A stretch of DNA of 13,841 bases, taken from positions 1-13,841 of the forward strand of contig CAYXGT010000074.1 in assembly GCA_964464635.1 (NCBI GenBank). Direction: 5' to 3'. The notes below the pieces were generated by a model. The model saw only the letters and a list, made by a program, of their open reading frames with translations, was not told the DNA's origin and ran no database searches. This DNA is from CAYLMG01 sp964464635. Lineage in GTDB: Bacteria > Planctomycetota > Phycisphaerae > Sedimentisphaerales > Anaerobacaceae. The position numbers and the translations under genes were made by a program. Numbering within the stretch: position 1 is the first letter of the stretch; each line of letters opens with the position of its first letter. Of the stretch, positions 12,618 through 13,841 are shown in pieces.

Positions 12618-13130
12618 TTACTGGTCAACTGTGAAAACCACAGCTCGCCGCGCTTTGCATGCTTTCTCAAAGAATTTTCGTGTATCTTCGAAGTATGACC
12701 ATGTGTATTCAAAATCAACTTCATCAAGAGGGCCATCATATTCCGTTAGGTCGAAGAATAGGAATTTCTTTTTCAAACCAAAATATTTCTTTCGGAACCA
12801 CTTTTGTTCTATTGGCTTTAATGCCTCATATACTTCCTTAACTTCATCAGGAGTCAGGAAAGAGAATATGTAATCATCTCCTCGATAAAGTTGCTTTCCG
12901 CCAAGCACGCATTTTTCCAAAATTGACTTACCTTTGCATACCAGTGTTCCGTCGGTAAGGCATCGATGCATAGCGTCCCACGCCTTGTCTGTTTCCTGTA
13001 GCCATTGCTCATCCCATCGCTGCTCGATATCTTCCTGGATGACCTCTCTCACTTCCACGTCGCCATTGGCACCGATGAGCTTCTTAACGTCATCTTCTGT
13101 TAAAGCAAAATATACTCCTCGGCACGCCAC
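12618..13130 (-). CDS. DUF1877/YfbM-like protein inside the leucine cluster
   Basis: 170 residues. The N-terminus MACRGVYFALTEDDVKKL, the central ETDKAWDAMHRCLTDG and VLGGKQLY-DDYIFSFL, and the alternating acidic C-terminus are typical of the DUF1877 (YfbM) family, whose function is unknown. The start is GTG, with AAGGAG 7 bases upstream. It begins 23 bases after the leuD stop and stands between leuD and leuB in the same orientation, so it is almost certainly co-transcribed with leucine genes. No signal peptide or membrane segment, so cytosolic. I infer that it is a passenger inserted into the operon; a role in leucine synthesis is not supported by anything in the sequence. Confidence 0.85.
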   Translation of the reverse strand: MACRGVYFALTEDDVKKLIGANGDVEVREVIQEDIEQRWDEQWLQETDKAWDAMHRCLTDGTLVCKGKSILEKCVLGGKQLYRGDDYIFSFLTPDEVKEVYEALKPIEQKWFRKKYFGLKKKFLFFDLTEYDGPLDEVDFEYTWSYFEDTRKFFEKACKARRAVVFTVDQ

Positions 13131-13153
13131 TTTTGTTCTCCTTGTCGTGGAGG

Positions 13154-13639
13154 TTATTTTATTTTCTTTTTTATATGTTCCAAGAGTCCGCCGGCGTTTA
13201 TGATTTCCAAAGCGAAATCGGGGAGCGGATTAAAGCTGATATCCATACCAGTTTTTTTGTTTTTTACAAGTCCGTTTTTGAAATCGATTTCCATCTCGTC
13301 GCCATTGCTGATTTTATCGAGAGCATCTGCGGATTCGATGATGTAGAAGCCGTTATTGATTGCGTTGCGGTAGAAGATTCTTGCGAAGCTCTTTGCAATT
13401 ACGGTTTTAACGCCTACGCCCCTTATTGCCCAGACGGCGTGCTCACGGCTTGAGCCGCAGCCGAAATCCTCGCCGGCGACAATTACGTCACCAGCCTTTA
13501 CCTTTTTGACAAAATCAGCATCCAAATCTTCAAGACAGTGCCTGGACAGCTCAGCTTCGTTATCAGTATTGAGATAACGAGCAGGTATAATCTCATCGGT
13601 ATTAATATGGTCTCTTTTATAAATATGTGCCTTTGACAT
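13154..13639 (-). CDS. leuD: 3-isopropylmalate dehydratase small subunit
   Basis: Partner of LeuC; together they isomerise 2-isopropylmalate to 3-isopropylmalate. 161 residues, the short LeuD type. Motifs: DHINTDEIIPARYL (10-23), GEDFGCGSSREHA (56-68), AKSFARIFYRNAINNG, which form the substrate-recognition swivel domain. A weak AAAGG precedes the ATG. It follows leuC by 62 bases, a spacer that carries a 20-bp palindrome. All expected residues are present. Confidence 0.94.
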   Translation of the reverse strand: MSKAHIYKRDHINTDEIIPARYLNTDNEAELSRHCLEDLDADFVKKVKAGDVIVAGEDFGCGSSREHAVWAIRGVGVKTVIAKSFARIFYRNAINNGFYIIESADALDKISNGDEMEIDFKNGLVKNKKTGMDISFNPLPDFALEIINAGGLLEHIKKKIK

Positions 13640-13669
13640 AAAAAGCCTTTCTTTGAACTTCCAACATTC

Positions 13670-13689
13670 AACGTTGAACGTTCAACGTT
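13670..13689. repeat. perfect 20-bp palindrome between leuC and leuD
   Basis: AACGTTGAACGTTCAACGTT equals its reverse complement over all 20 bases; related AACATTCAACGTT and GTTCGACGTT pieces flank it. It looks like an intergenic repeat of the 'GTTGAACGTTCAAC' type. In the transcript it could form a hairpin between the leuC stop and the leuD start. Confidence 0.6.
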
Positions 13690-13701
13690 TAGTGTTCGAC
13701 G

Positions 13702-13841
13702 TTAAATATATTTTCTGCAATCTGTTAATTTTCCTTCGATAGCGGTTGCGGCGGCGGTTGCGGGGCTGGCGAGGTACACTTCGCTCTTTGGATGGCCCAT
13801 TCTGCCGACAAAGTTTCTGTTTGTTGTGCTGACGCACTTTT
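13702..13841 (-). CDS. leuC: 3-isopropylmalate dehydratase large subunit, C-terminal end only
   Basis: The last 45 residues before a TAA at 13702-13704; the rest lies beyond the right edge. The end reads CVSTTNRNFVGRMGHP, then KSEVYLASPATAAATAIEGK and LTDCRKYI, the very conserved C-terminus of LeuC and related aconitase-family enzymes (STTNRNFxGRMG, SPATAAASAI). It carries an active-site region of the Fe-S dehydratase. It is the first visible gene of the leuC-leuD-DUF1877-leuB cluster. Homoaconitase large subunits end similarly, but the leuB and leuD neighbours favour leuC. Confidence 0.9.
   Translation of the reverse strand, partial: KCVSTTNRNFVGRMGHPKSEVYLASPATAAATAIEGKLTDCRKYI

Noticed and set aside
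1..13841. CRISPR array, tRNA, rRNA, transposase or phage genes
   Set aside because: No regularly spaced repeats, no cloverleaf or rRNA sequence, and no integrase or transposase motifs were seen on either strand.

Overview
The window looks like a chromosomal segment of a Planctomycetota bacterium, most likely of the Phycisphaerae (Sedimentisphaerales-like). This is inferred from the moderate GC content, the style of the PilZ protein, a ThiD2-ThiE fusion, a lipoprotein GH127 sugar hydrolase, a possible PEP-CTERM remnant and a MetF/MetV-type folate enzyme. It is not proven. Every intact gene lies on the minus strand, so transcription runs from right to left. The only plus-strand signals are a small decayed coding remnant and a strong terminator near position 1700.

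Layout from the right edge (upstream) to the left. First comes a leucine biosynthesis cluster: the C-terminus of leuC, then leuD, a DUF1877/YfbM-like gene inserted in the cluster, and leuB. Next is a small DRG/Obg-type GTPase with a TGS domain, separated from leuB by a cluster of short direct repeats. Two tiny cysteine-rich genes follow: a LITAF-like split zinc ribbon around a membrane segment, and a DUF6485-like protein. A gene-free stretch (9153-9736) holds a good sigma-54-type promoter match, three consecutive stem-loops and a minus-strand terminator, which together look like a small RNA gene. Then come a ThiD2-ThiE thiamine fusion and a lipoprotein GH127 (DUF1680) beta-L-arabinofuranosidase-like enzyme. 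A 647-base AT-rich gap (4920-5566) contains a perfect 18-bp palindrome, DnaA-box-like sequences and REP-like hairpins. It is followed by an 820-residue three-part folate/C1 protein (MetF + MetV-like + pterin-dependent methyltransferase), a PilZ-like protein with a degenerate ligand motif, a 508-base gap with a MITE-like palindromic element and the plus-strand remnant, then cobO and ispD, the latter cut by the left edge.

The genes are mostly housekeeping biosynthesis: leucine, thiamine, isoprenoid precursors, cobalamin adenosylation and one-carbon transfer. The folate fusion and the corrinoid adenosyltransferase are functionally related in a loose way (C1 and B12 chemistry). The most unusual items are the three-domain folate/methyltransferase fusion and the candidate sigma-54-driven RNA with repeated GGA motifs, two of its three loops being GGA-rich.
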